Below, one piece after another: positions 8,463-15,634 of a stretch of 15,634 nucleotides of DNA. Origin of the DNA: Verrucomicrobiota bacterium (lineage in GTDB: Bacteria; Verrucomicrobiota; Verrucomicrobiia; Opitutales; Seribacteraceae); contig JACNJI010000277.1 in assembly GCA_014382645.1 (NCBI GenBank), forward strand, positions 1 to 15,634, given 5' to 3'. The notes beneath the pieces were generated by a model, which was not told where the DNA came from, did no database searches, and saw nothing but the letters and a program-made list of their open reading frames with translations. Position numbers and translations under genes: made by a program. Numbering within the stretch: the stretch's first letter is position 1; each line of letters begins with the position of its first letter.

Positions 8463-9296
8463 CTACTGATTTGTTTGTTTGTTGAATGGCGTGGTATTTC
8501 TATCGAAGGCTGGTTTAGTTGCATTCTGATCGATACGCGACTCTTCTTGAGGAAAGATCATTGTTACGGAACCTGTTCCACCTCCTTGGATTATGCTTTG
8601 TCCAGGCTTTCTTGTAATAAACAGATTGCCTGCACTCGGGAGTCGGGCGTCGAGCCAATCGTTTGGAGCGAGGTATGCGTGACCCTTCCCATTAAGTGCT
8701 ATGGTAGCCCTGCTGACTTCTAGTCCCGCTGCTCGAATGGTGCCGGTACCGTTTACGGTGGCGTTCAGATTGGCAAGAGGAGCTCCTTTTAGGATGATGT
8801 CCCCTGCGCCTTCTTGTATCACTTCGAGCGATTCCGCGGAAAACTGACGGAGGTCTAGCCTCCCGGGGCTTGCAGAGAATAGTTTGAGGTGCCCTGCATT
8901 AATTCCGGAACCACTGAGGTTGCCTGTTCCTGTGATGGCAATTTCTTTCAGGTCCTGAATGGATACGATTACCTCTACAGGGTAGACGCGCTGTGCGTTG
9001 ATTCGCAGAAAGGGAAGTCGACGACCGAACTGCACACTGTTGTTGGCGTCGATGATAAGCGTCTTGTTCTCTACCCGAGTCCAGACTTGTTCAATAATTT
9101 CCTTGTCTGCGTAGACTGTGGCCTCCCTCAGTCTTCTTCCTTGGTGCAGAAAGACATCCACTTCTCCACGGACATCAATTTTATCGAATTTAAAGAGCAA
9201 TCGCTTTTCGGAGGTAAGTTCACCCAAGCATTGTCCTGCAAGCAAGAGGAATAGGGGTGCTAGCCAAACAAGATACCTATTTTTCTTTGCCGCCAT
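8463..9296 (-). CDS. Exported GIN-domain (DUF2807) protein
   Basis: A 277-residue protein with a clear signal peptide (residues 6-25, basic KKNR then a hydrophobic core ending QCLG) and one GIN/DUF2807 domain (about 35-245). The domain opens with the family signature FDKIDVRGEVDVFLHQG and continues as a repetitive beta-structure rich in G-T-G and G-A-G turns (ITGTGNLSGSG, EGAGDIILKG, NGTGTIRAAG). The family is annotated as a putative adhesin head, but its function is not established. Gln before Cys23 breaks a lipobox, so signal peptidase I cleavage is more likely. The last 25 or so residues are polar and Asn/Thr-rich. The start lies inside the 3' end of uvrB (20-base overlap), suggesting translational coupling as the last gene of the unit. 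Confidence 0.87.
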   Translation of the reverse strand: MAAKKNRYLVWLAPLFLLLAGQCLGELTSEKRLLFKFDKIDVRGEVDVFLHQGRRLREATVYADKEIIEQVWTRVENKTLIIDANNSVQFGRRLPFLRINAQRVYPVEVIVSIQDLKEIAITGTGNLSGSGINAGHLKLFSASPGRLDLRQFSAESLEVIQEGAGDIILKGAPLANLNATVNGTGTIRAAGLEVSRATIALNGKGHAYLAPNDWLDARLPSAGNLFITRKPGQSIIQGGGTGSVTMIFPQEESRIDQNATKPAFDRNTTPFNKQTNQ

Positions 9297-11322
9297 ACTT
9301 CTTTGTTTTCCCGTACTTTAGTTTTTTTCGACGTTGGTAGCCGCCTGCTTGAGCTTTTCGAAGTTTTTCGGCTCCACCTCGCAGGAATTCGATTTGGTCT
9401 CTGAGCAGGGCGGCCTTCTCAAACTCCAATCGTTTGACAGCCTCCAACATTTCCTTTTCCAACTCCTTTATTAGCTCCTTTGCTTCGTTGTTCGAGATAG
9501 GTTCCGAAACAGCCAATAGGTTGTCCTCCGCTTTCTTCTCTCGCAGGCTTGGCTGCACGGGGCGTCGTATCCCTTTTGGGATAATCCCATGTTCTGCATT
9601 ATAAGCCTTTTGCCTCTCACGGCGGTTATGCGAGACTTCCAAGGTTCGCCCGAGGGAGTTGGTGATTATGTCCGCGTAAAAGACCACCCTTCCTTTTTCA
9701 TGCCGTGCTGCGCGACCCGCCGTTTGGGTGAGACTGGTTTCGCTCCTTAGAAAACCTTCCTTGTCTGCGTCAAGCACTACAACTAATGCCACTTCGGGCA
9801 AATCCAGACCTTCCCTCAAAAGATTCACTCCCACAAGGACGTCGAACTCGCCTGCCCTAAGGTTGCGGAGGATTTCGACTCTTTCAATGGCATCGATATC
9901 GGAGTGAAGGTACTCTACTCGTATCTCCCGGTCGCGAAGGTATTCGGCAAGATCTTCCGACATCCTCTTGGTGAGTGTTGTGACCAGTGTGCGATCACCG
10001 GTTTCAATAACTTTTTTGATTTCGCCTATACAGTCTTCCACTTGACCCTCGAGAGGTCGCACTTCCATAGTCGGGTCAAGAAGTCCCGTAGGCCGGATAA
10101 GTTGCTCAACGATCAAGGAGGAATGCTCAATCTCGAATTTTGCCGGCGTTGCGGAAGCATAGATGGTTTGACCTGTGACCTCGGCAAACTCCTCGGTTTT
10201 CAGAGGACGATTATCCAGTGCGGAAGGGAGGCGAAACCCATAGTCTACAAGTTTTTGCTTTCGTGAGAGATCTCCCTTCACCATGCCGCCGAGTTGCGGC
10301 AGGGTGACGTGACTCTCATCTAGGAAAAGAAGCATGTCGTCCGGGAAGAAGTCGATGAGACACCACGGTCGTTGACCTGGTTTGCGGCCGGATAGATGCC
10401 GTGAATAGTTTTCGATTCCATTGCAAAAGCCGATTTCTTGCAGCATCTCCAAGTCGTATTCCGTACGCATGCGTATCCGTTGCGCTTCCAGCAACAGGTT
10501 TTCCGATTCGAACCAAGCTACGCGTTCCTCGAGTTCTTGGCGAATAGCCGCAATGGCAACGCTTACTTTTTCTTTGGTTGTTACATACTGGTTGGCTGGA
10601 TATACTCGGTAGCCTTCAAGCCTGTTTATCGTTTCCCCGGAGACAGGATCAAGTTCGCGGATGTTTTCCACTTCATCTCCCCAGAACTCAATTCGTAAGA
10701 GGTTTTGGGAGTACGCGGGGAAAATGTCGATCACGTCTCCTCTGACGCGGAAGTTTCCTGCCTTGAGTTCAACGTCGTTTCTCGCGTAGAGCCCCTCCAC
10801 AAGTTTTTCCAGAAGCTTGTCGCGACCGAATTCCTCTCCTACGGAAACCTCAAACGAGAGTGCCCGAAAATCGTCGGGAGAACCGAGACCATAGATACAT
10901 GATACGCTGGCGACGACTATGACGTCTCGTCGGCTAATTAGAGAACCGGTGGCAGCAAGTCTCAAACGCTCGATTTCCTCGTTTATGGAAGAATCCTTTT
11001 CTATGAAACTATCGGTAGAAGGGACATATGCCTCGGGTTGATAGTAGTCATAGTAGCTAACAAAGTATTCCACCGCATTGTGAGGAAAGAATGCCTTGAA
11101 CTCCGAATAGAGCTGTGCCGCCAAGGTCTTGTTGTGAGAAATGATTAGAGCCGATCGTTGCAATTGCTCGATCACATTGGCCATCGTGAAGGTTTTACCC
11201 GAACCGGTTACCCCGAGAAGAGTCTGGTGTCTGTTGTTCGAGCGGACGGAATCGACGAGCTTGCGAATTGCCTCGGGTTGGTCGCCCTTAGGTTTGTAGT
11301 CGGCAACCAAGCGGAAATCCAT
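9277..11322 (-). CDS. uvrB: Excinuclease ABC subunit UvrB
   Basis: The damage-verifying helicase-like subunit of nucleotide excision repair. It is loaded by UvrA and recruits UvrC. The protein has 681 residues, the normal length. Motifs in order: Walker A GVTGSGKT (37-44); the strand-separating beta-hairpin YYDYYQPEAYVP (about 90-101); Walker B LFLDESH (DESH 335-338); motif III YASATPA (near 388-394); motif V NLLREGLDLPEV; motif VI QTAGRAAR; and the C-terminal UVR domain that binds UvrC (about 617-648). The tail ends in a Lys-rich stretch. The gene starts five bases after the symporter stop, so there is no room for its own promoter or a LexA site in the gap. Its 3' end overlaps the GIN-domain gene. 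The identity is certain. Confidence 0.98.
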   Translation of the reverse strand: MDFRLVADYKPKGDQPEAIRKLVDSVRSNNRHQTLLGVTGSGKTFTMANVIEQLQRSALIISHNKTLAAQLYSEFKAFFPHNAVEYFVSYYDYYQPEAYVPSTDSFIEKDSSINEEIERLRLAATGSLISRRDVIVVASVSCIYGLGSPDDFRALSFEVSVGEEFGRDKLLEKLVEGLYARNDVELKAGNFRVRGDVIDIFPAYSQNLLRIEFWGDEVENIRELDPVSGETINRLEGYRVYPANQYVTTKEKVSVAIAAIRQELEERVAWFESENLLLEAQRIRMRTEYDLEMLQEIGFCNGIENYSRHLSGRKPGQRPWCLIDFFPDDMLLFLDESHVTLPQLGGMVKGDLSRKQKLVDYGFRLPSALDNRPLKTEEFAEVTGQTIYASATPAKFEIEHSSLIVEQLIRPTGLLDPTMEVRPLEGQVEDCIGEIKKVIETGDRTLVTTLTKRMSEDLAEYLRDREIRVEYLHSDIDAIERVEILRNLRAGEFDVLVGVNLLREGLDLPEVALVVVLDADKEGFLRSETSLTQTAGRAARHEKGRVVFYADIITNSLGRTLEVSHNRRERQKAYNAEHGIIPKGIRRPVQPSLREKKAEDNLLAVSEPISNNEAKELIKELEKEMLEAVKRLEFEKAALLRDQIEFLRGGAEKLRKAQAGGYQRRKKLKYGKTKKYGGKEK

Positions 11323-11327
11323 GACTC

Positions 11328-12656
11328 TCAGCTCTTGGTTGCTCCGTTTTCAGGATAGTAATCGGTTTCACCTTCGGACTTACCAATTACCACCGCCGCG
11401 CAACTGTCGCCGAATACGTTTACTGCGGTGCGTGTCATATCCAAAATCCGATCCACAACATAAACGATGCCGATGCCTGTGGCGATGCTTGCCTCAGGGA
11501 AACCAACGGCATTAAGGATTACGATAATGGCCACTAAGCTAGCGGAGGGAATTCCCGCTACGCCGATTGAAGTTAGCAAGGCCATCAGTACAACTGAAAA
11601 TTGGGTAACCAGTCCCATTTCGATGCCAAACAGCTGGGCGAGGAAAACAACGACTACGCATTCGAAAAGAGCGGTTCCATCCATATTTACGGTAGCTCCG
11701 AGAGGGAGGGTGAAGCTTGTTACCTTGTGCGAAACGCCTGCACGCTTTCGGGCACACTCCATAGTTAGCGGTAAGGTCGCAGAAGAGGACGCGGTGGAAA
11801 ATGCCGTGAGTAGGGCAGGGGACATTGCGTAGAAATGTTTCCAAGGCTTTTCTCTTGCCACAAATTTGAGTAAAAGCGGTAGGATGAAGAAAGCGTGAAT
11901 CGCCAATCCCAGCAGAACGGTGACGGCGAATTTGCCCATGACGCCGAACAGTTCCGTTCCCGTCGTCATTAAGGTAGGAGTCACCAGACCGAAGACTCCA
12001 AAGGGGGCGAACCCGATGATGAATTTAGTGATGGCGAGGATGGCTGCGTTGAAGCTTTCCCAAAAACGAGTCTGACTTTCGCGATGATTCTCCGGTAGCT
12101 TAGAGATAAAGAAACCCAGCAGCAGGCTAAAAAAGATGAGTCCAAGGAGTTGCCCTTCCGCAGCAGCAACGAAAAGATTGGAAGGAATCATTCTTTGGAA
12201 AATTTCGAGCACGCTTCGAAAACCATCGTTTGCGTTCTCCAAAGCTCCGGCAATTTCATCCTGATGCACTGCGGATTCTTGAGCTAGCATGGTTGCACGA
12301 AGCTCTGGCTCGACTTTACCGGGTTGGAGCAAGTTTACGCACAGCAAACCCGTAACTACCGCGAAAAAGCCGGAGGTGGCGTAAAAAGCGAGTGTTTTTC
12401 CCCCGAGTCTTCCGAAGTCTTTTTCACCTCCCACGTTTATGATCCCGCAGATGATGGATGTGGTGACAAGGGGCACCACGACCATTTTAAGCGCGTTCAG
12501 AAAGAGCGTTCCGAGATAACGCGTTCCGTACTCGAGATTATCAAACCAGACAGGTTTGTTTCCAACCCCTTCTGTCAAGTAGTTGGCGGTAATCCCTATC
12601 ACAAAAGCCAATGAGAGTGCTATGAGAATTCTCCAATGAAGAGCCGGCTTATTCAT
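11328..12656 (-). CDS. Na+/H+:glutamate/aspartate symporter (DAACS family)
   Basis: A 442-residue polytopic inner-membrane transporter of the GltP/DctA (SLC1-like) family. The HP1 serine motif (STASSSATLP, 287-296), the sodium-site NMDGT (324-328) and the HP2 segment GVAGIPSAS are all present. In the last helix, DMTRTAVNVFGD places D406, R409, N413 and D417 at the positions of archaeal GltPh D394, R397, N401 and D405. Those residues bind the amino group and side-chain carboxylate of aspartate. DctA-type dicarboxylate carriers lack that aspartate, so an acidic amino acid is the more likely substrate. The gene lies 10 bases after the HAD gene and five before uvrB, with no Shine-Dalgarno. Confidence 0.92.
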   Translation of the reverse strand: MNKPALHWRILIALSLAFVIGITANYLTEGVGNKPVWFDNLEYGTRYLGTLFLNALKMVVVPLVTTSIICGIINVGGEKDFGRLGGKTLAFYATSGFFAVVTGLLCVNLLQPGKVEPELRATMLAQESAVHQDEIAGALENANDGFRSVLEIFQRMIPSNLFVAAAEGQLLGLIFFSLLLGFFISKLPENHRESQTRFWESFNAAILAITKFIIGFAPFGVFGLVTPTLMTTGTELFGVMGKFAVTVLLGLAIHAFFILPLLLKFVAREKPWKHFYAMSPALLTAFSTASSSATLPLTMECARKRAGVSHKVTSFTLPLGATVNMDGTALFECVVVVFLAQLFGIEMGLVTQFSVVLMALLTSIGVAGIPSASLVAIIVILNAVGFPEASIATGIGIVYVVDRILDMTRTAVNVFGDSCAAVVIGKSEGETDYYPENGATKS

Positions 12657-12666
12657 GTCGATTTAT

Positions 12667-13371
12667 TTAACCTTGGAAAAGAGATGTGAGCAAGTCGAGG
12701 TTCGCCGCAGTGGGATCGGAAATCACAAGGTGGGCTCCAGCCGCTTTCAGCTTTGTGGCCTCACGAGTGGTGGCAAGGCCAAGAGCCTTCATGTTTCCGC
12801 ATCGAGCCGCTTCAATGCCATGGGTGCTGTCCTCCAGAACCACGCATCTCTCTGGCGGCAGACCCGTCAAGGCGGCGGACTTGAGGAAGACCTCCGGATC
12901 GGGTTTTCCCCGCGAAACATCTTCCGAGCAGACCGCTCCTTGAAAGAAGTCGCCTAGATCTAGGAGACGGAAGGCGAGTTCGAGATTTTCACGTTCCGTA
13001 GAAGTGCCCACTACGCAGGGAATTAAGACTGCCTTAAGTTCAAGGAGTAGTTCGCGAATCCCAGGGAGTGCTCGTAGTCCGTCGGACTTGACCAATTCAC
13101 GATAAAGTTCTTCCTTTCGTCGTCCCAGTCTTTCGACTTCATCAAGGTCATTAGTCCAACCTAAGATTTGGGGAATGATTACGGCGTTCCGCTTGCCAAA
13201 ACCTTGTTTGAAATGATTCTCTGGCAAAGGTTTTCCTATTTCATCCGCCAATATTTCCCAACTCCGCTCGTGCTGATTGGAAGAGTCGATGACCACACCG
13301 TCCCAATCGAAAATTGCTCCAAATGGCCGGGGTGTAGCAGAGGGAATCGTGTTTGTCGCTGTTATGCCCAT
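12667..13371 (-). CDS. HAD-superfamily phosphatase, beta-phosphoglucomutase-like
   Basis: A 234-residue cytoplasmic hydrolase or phosphomutase with a helical C1 cap. HAD motif I is FDWDGVVIDS (nucleophile D22, acid/base D24). Motif II is VGTST (121-125), motif III is RGKPDPE (K156), and motif IV is VLEDSTHGIEAA (E180, D181). Its small helical cap (about 32-100) and the GKPDPE and EDS motifs place it with beta-phosphoglucomutase and phosphoglycolate-phosphatase-like enzymes. The exact substrate, probably a small phosphorylated metabolite, cannot be read. The first 16 residues before the fold are low in structure, and the start has no Shine-Dalgarno. It follows the TIR-TPR gene by 16 bases and precedes the symporter by 10. 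Confidence 0.9.
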   Translation of the reverse strand: MGITATNTIPSATPRPFGAIFDWDGVVIDSSNQHERSWEILADEIGKPLPENHFKQGFGKRNAVIIPQILGWTNDLDEVERLGRRKEELYRELVKSDGLRALPGIRELLLELKAVLIPCVVGTSTERENLELAFRLLDLGDFFQGAVCSEDVSRGKPDPEVFLKSAALTGLPPERCVVLEDSTHGIEAARCGNMKALGLATTREATKLKAAGAHLVISDPTAANLDLLTSLFQG

Positions 13372-13387
13372 TTGGCGTGAAGGGGCA

Positions 13388-15634
13388 TTATTTTTCGTTT
13401 TCCCGGCTGGTCTCCTTGGTGCCGTTTGACCCTATCACCGATCTAATATTACCTATGAGTCGGTCGACGGCTCCCGGCTTTTTGACTTCTTCTGCTATAT
13501 TTGTTTCCAGTTCGGTCGGTAGAAGGGTCGTGGGAGGCGTTTTTGGCGGTAAGACGCTTTCAGGGAGAAGTGGTCCTTGGAAAGGTTTTGTTTCGGTTAA
13601 GTTGGAGTCTGCGAATTCGGTTGCCGCTGAACGCTCTGCAAGAATCTGGTTTAGGAAATCCCGTGAGCGAGCCACTTCGGGATGGTCGAATCCGAGAATC
13701 CGTTCCTGTATTGCGAGAACTGTGGTGAAGCCCTCCAATGCTTTTTCCAGTCGCCCCGCAAGGAAATGAAGCTCGGAGAGTCTCGCTTCCGTCCGTAAGG
13801 TTAGGGGGTCCTCCTTGCCCAATACTCGCAACTCGGTTTCAAGAAGGCGCTCGCTTAGACCGAAGGCCTCTTCCGCTTTGTCGCTTTTCAGGTATATTTC
13901 GGCAAGGTCATTTTGAGCACGGAGCGTTTCCGGATGTTCGTCGCCTAGTTTTTCTTCCATGCGTCCATAAATCTTAATGAAGGTGGTTTCCGCATCGGAA
14001 AGATTTCCCGCCTCTTTTTGCAAATGAGCGATGGCCTTTATCGTATCAAAGGTTTCTGGGTGCATAGGCCCCAAAGCTTTTTCCTTGGCAGTCAATATTC
14101 TGTTGTAGTGGGACAGGGCTTGTTCGTTATTCCCTCTGGAGGCGACGATTTCGGCCAAGGCATCCATCGCCCCGAGAGTTTCCGGGTGTTCCTCTCCCAA
14201 TATATTCTGCATACTGGAGACGGTTTCTACGGATAGGTTTTCAGCTTCGTCAAAGCGTTTAAGTGCTTGCAGGGCGTTTGCCAAGCGAGCAGCTCTTCTA
14301 AGGGTGTCGGGATGTTCCTCGCCAAGATGTATGCGTGAAATTTCCAGCGTGTTGCGGGCGAGACTTTCGGCTTGAGGCAGTTTCTCCCTCGCGAGATATA
14401 TGGTGGCGAGATAACTCATGCAACGCAGGAGCTCCGGATCACCTTCCTTGCGTTGAAAAGACTTTAGCTGGGCTAGAGCAGTGGAGCACAGTTCTTCCGC
14501 TTCTTCATATCTCCCAATCCTACGGTATAGATTGGCAAGGTCGATACTTGCGCTAATAACTTGCGGATGGTTTTTTCCCAGAAGTTTCTTTCGCTGTTTA
14601 AGTAGTTTGGAAAAAAGAGGTTCGGCTTGAATGTGATTTCCTAGGGCGTCTTCCACTAGCGCCAATTCATTCATTGCGGAAAGGGTCGTGTCTTCGTCGG
14701 GATTTGGTAAACTCTTTAAAAGTGAAAGGGCTCGAGAGAGGTTCACTTTTGCTTCATAAAAAGCTCCGATTGAGCGATAGGTGGCTCCTAGCGTCAGGCG
14801 TACTTGAGCTTCGATCTCAGGTTCGCCCTTTAGTTCTCCTGCTCGGGTTGTTCCGTTGTCCAGCATGGTTTTAACCAGGCGGGTGTCCATGCCCTGAGAG
14901 TTTTCAGGTTCAATCGAGAGAAAAAGTTCTCGGACAAAAGCGGTTACAGCTTCAGTTTTGGATAATTCATCTTCTGTTTTTTGACGCTCTTTTTCTGTTT
15001 CGACTAGTGCTTCTTGGGCCAGGTTTCCTTGTACGAGAGCATAGGTGGCGAGGGCAAAACCAGTAAGTGCAACAACACTTGCCGTGGCGGCGATTCTAGC
15101 CGTTCGTCGATGTCGAGAATGCAGGTCGCGCTGTTTGAGGTCGTCTAGGCCTACCCCCAGCATACCGGCAATGATCTTCAGGTAAGCTCCATGTTCACCA
15201 TCTTGGTCTCTTCGCAAGTCGGCAGCTGCAGGTTCGCTCGGTTCTTCCGTGATTTTCCCTTGCTCGCTCACTTTTCGGCGAGCAGCTACGGGTAGGCATT
15301 CTAGCTCGGGTTGACCGTCGCGCAAGGAAGCAAAAGGTTTTCCATCTAATATCAAACAGAGGATACGGTTTGCCCGTCCCATCGATTTGAAAACCCTGAT
15401 TTCTTCATTTACCCAAAACGATTTTGCCGCGGCGGGTGAACACAAGACGATAAGGTGGCTGGAGTCCTTGAGAGCTTTCTGAATAGCCTCTCCAAGCTCG
15501 GCAGATCCTGCCAATTCATCTCGGTCCCGAAAAATAGGAAAAAGCCGGCCGGGAACGGGACCGAATTCGGTTTCCTTCCCTACCAAAGCTGAGGGCACTC
15601 GAAAGTTTTCCAGCGCTCGTCGCAGTTTTTGCGC
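13388..15634 (-). CDS. TIR-transmembrane-TPR protein, 5' partial
   Basis: A probable membrane receptor or signalling protein. The frame stays open to the right edge: 12 more codons upstream of the GTG at 15598 read AQKLRRALENFR, the expected first TIR helix, so the true start is outside. Numbering from that GTG, the TIR domain runs to about residue 90, with LFPIFRDRDEL and FWVNEEI (61-67). W62 and E66 form a WxxxE motif that aligns with the catalytic glutamate of NAD-cleaving TIR domains. A linker (about 135-160, AYLKIIAGMLGVGLDDL) is typical of this bacterial TIR family. Then come RHRR, one membrane span (about 167-188), a short coiled-coil-like stretch, TPRs with 42-residue spacing (about 258-655), and a Pro/Thr-rich tail. 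Positive charge before the span suggests a cytoplasmic TIR and periplasmic TPRs. It is the first visible gene of the five-gene unit. A defence role is possible but not shown. Confidence 0.88.
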   Translation of the reverse strand, partial: AQKLRRALENFRVPSALVGKETEFGPVPGRLFPIFRDRDELAGSAELGEAIQKALKDSSHLIVLCSPAAAKSFWVNEEIRVFKSMGRANRILCLILDGKPFASLRDGQPELECLPVAARRKVSEQGKITEEPSEPAAADLRRDQDGEHGAYLKIIAGMLGVGLDDLKQRDLHSRHRRTARIAATASVVALTGFALATYALVQGNLAQEALVETEKERQKTEDELSKTEAVTAFVRELFLSIEPENSQGMDTRLVKTMLDNGTTRAGELKGEPEIEAQVRLTLGATYRSIGAFYEAKVNLSRALSLLKSLPNPDEDTTLSAMNELALVEDALGNHIQAEPLFSKLLKQRKKLLGKNHPQVISASIDLANLYRRIGRYEEAEELCSTALAQLKSFQRKEGDPELLRCMSYLATIYLAREKLPQAESLARNTLEISRIHLGEEHPDTLRRAARLANALQALKRFDEAENLSVETVSSMQNILGEEHPETLGAMDALAEIVASRGNNEQALSHYNRILTAKEKALGPMHPETFDTIKAIAHLQKEAGNLSDAETTFIKIYGRMEEKLGDEHPETLRAQNDLAEIYLKSDKAEEAFGLSERLLETELRVLGKEDPLTLRTEARLSELHFLAGRLEKALEGFTTVLAIQERILGFDHPEVARSRDFLNQILAERSAATEFADSNLTETKPFQGPLLPESVLPPKTPPTTLLPTELETNIAEEVKKPGAVDRLIGNIRSVIGSNGTKETSRENEK
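13634..14827 (-). repeat. 42-residue TPR array (protein-level)
   Basis: About nine TPR-like units of the kinesin-light-chain type. An LGxxHPxT signature recurs with exact 42-residue spacing (His or its replacement at residues 429, 471, 513, 555, 597 and 639, counting from 15598). An earlier copy sits at 344, two units before 429, with a degenerate unit between. Position 597 has Asp in place of His. The DNA copies have diverged, so this is not a recent expansion. Confidence 0.85.

Noticed and set aside
8889..9254. 121-codon plus-strand open frame opposite the GIN-domain gene
   Set aside because: The opposite strand encodes a protein with a signal peptide and family motifs; this frame shows no domain.
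11323..11327. SOS or dedicated promoter control of uvrB
   Set aside because: The gap to the symporter gene is five bases, and no LexA-type palindrome was seen there.
13353..13769. 138-codon plus-strand open frame opposite the TIR-TPR 3' end and the HAD start
   Set aside because: It spans the junction of two clear minus-strand genes and its composition looks like a shadow of the Pro/Thr-rich tail.
15596..15598. GTG as the start of the TIR-TPR gene
   Set aside because: Twelve in-frame codons upstream encode the expected first helix of a TIR domain, so the gene continues past the right edge.

Overview
The window looks like a stretch of chromosome from a Gram-negative bacterium. It encodes an outer-membrane secretin, a probable lipoprotein and several exported proteins. 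The lineage cannot be fixed from the sequence alone. By eye the GC content is about 50%, and the starts lack Shine-Dalgarno sequences. The gene mix (a T2SS-like D-C-E-F block, a GIN-domain protein, a membrane TIR-TPR protein) is compatible with the PVC group, perhaps Verrucomicrobiota, but this is a low-confidence inference. No RNA gene, insertion sequence, integrase, phage gene or CRISPR array was seen. Coding density is very high: the longest gene-free stretch is 80 bases.

Bases 1-7201 (+ strand) are one tightly packed block for a type II secretion-like machine. It runs from the secretin GspD (its 5' end lies outside the window) to a small GspC/PilP-like periplasmic protein, the ATPase GspE, the inner-membrane platform protein GspF, and a probable lipoprotein built of about eleven MORN repeats. 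Together these would supply the outer-membrane channel, a periplasmic connector, the motor and the platform. Pseudopilins, GspL/M and prepilin peptidase are not in the window.

Bases 7206-8401 hold two single genes transcribed divergently: a DUF167 (YggU-type) protein on the - strand and a metallo-beta-lactamase-fold hydrolase on the + strand.

Bases 8463-15634 (- strand) look like one five-gene transcription unit. In order of transcription it holds a TIR-transmembrane-TPR protein (5' end outside the window), a beta-phosphoglucomutase-like HAD phosphatase, a Na+:glutamate/aspartate-type symporter, the excision-repair helicase UvrB, and an exported GIN-domain (DUF2807) protein. Gaps are 16, 10 and 5 bases, followed by a 20-base overlap. 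The most interesting item is the TIR protein. Its visible part has an intact WxxxE motif that aligns with the catalytic glutamate of NAD-cleaving TIR domains. A single membrane span then puts a long 42-residue-phased TPR array on the other side of the membrane, as in a receptor. It is the first gene of this unit visible in the window, and the unit also carries uvrB.
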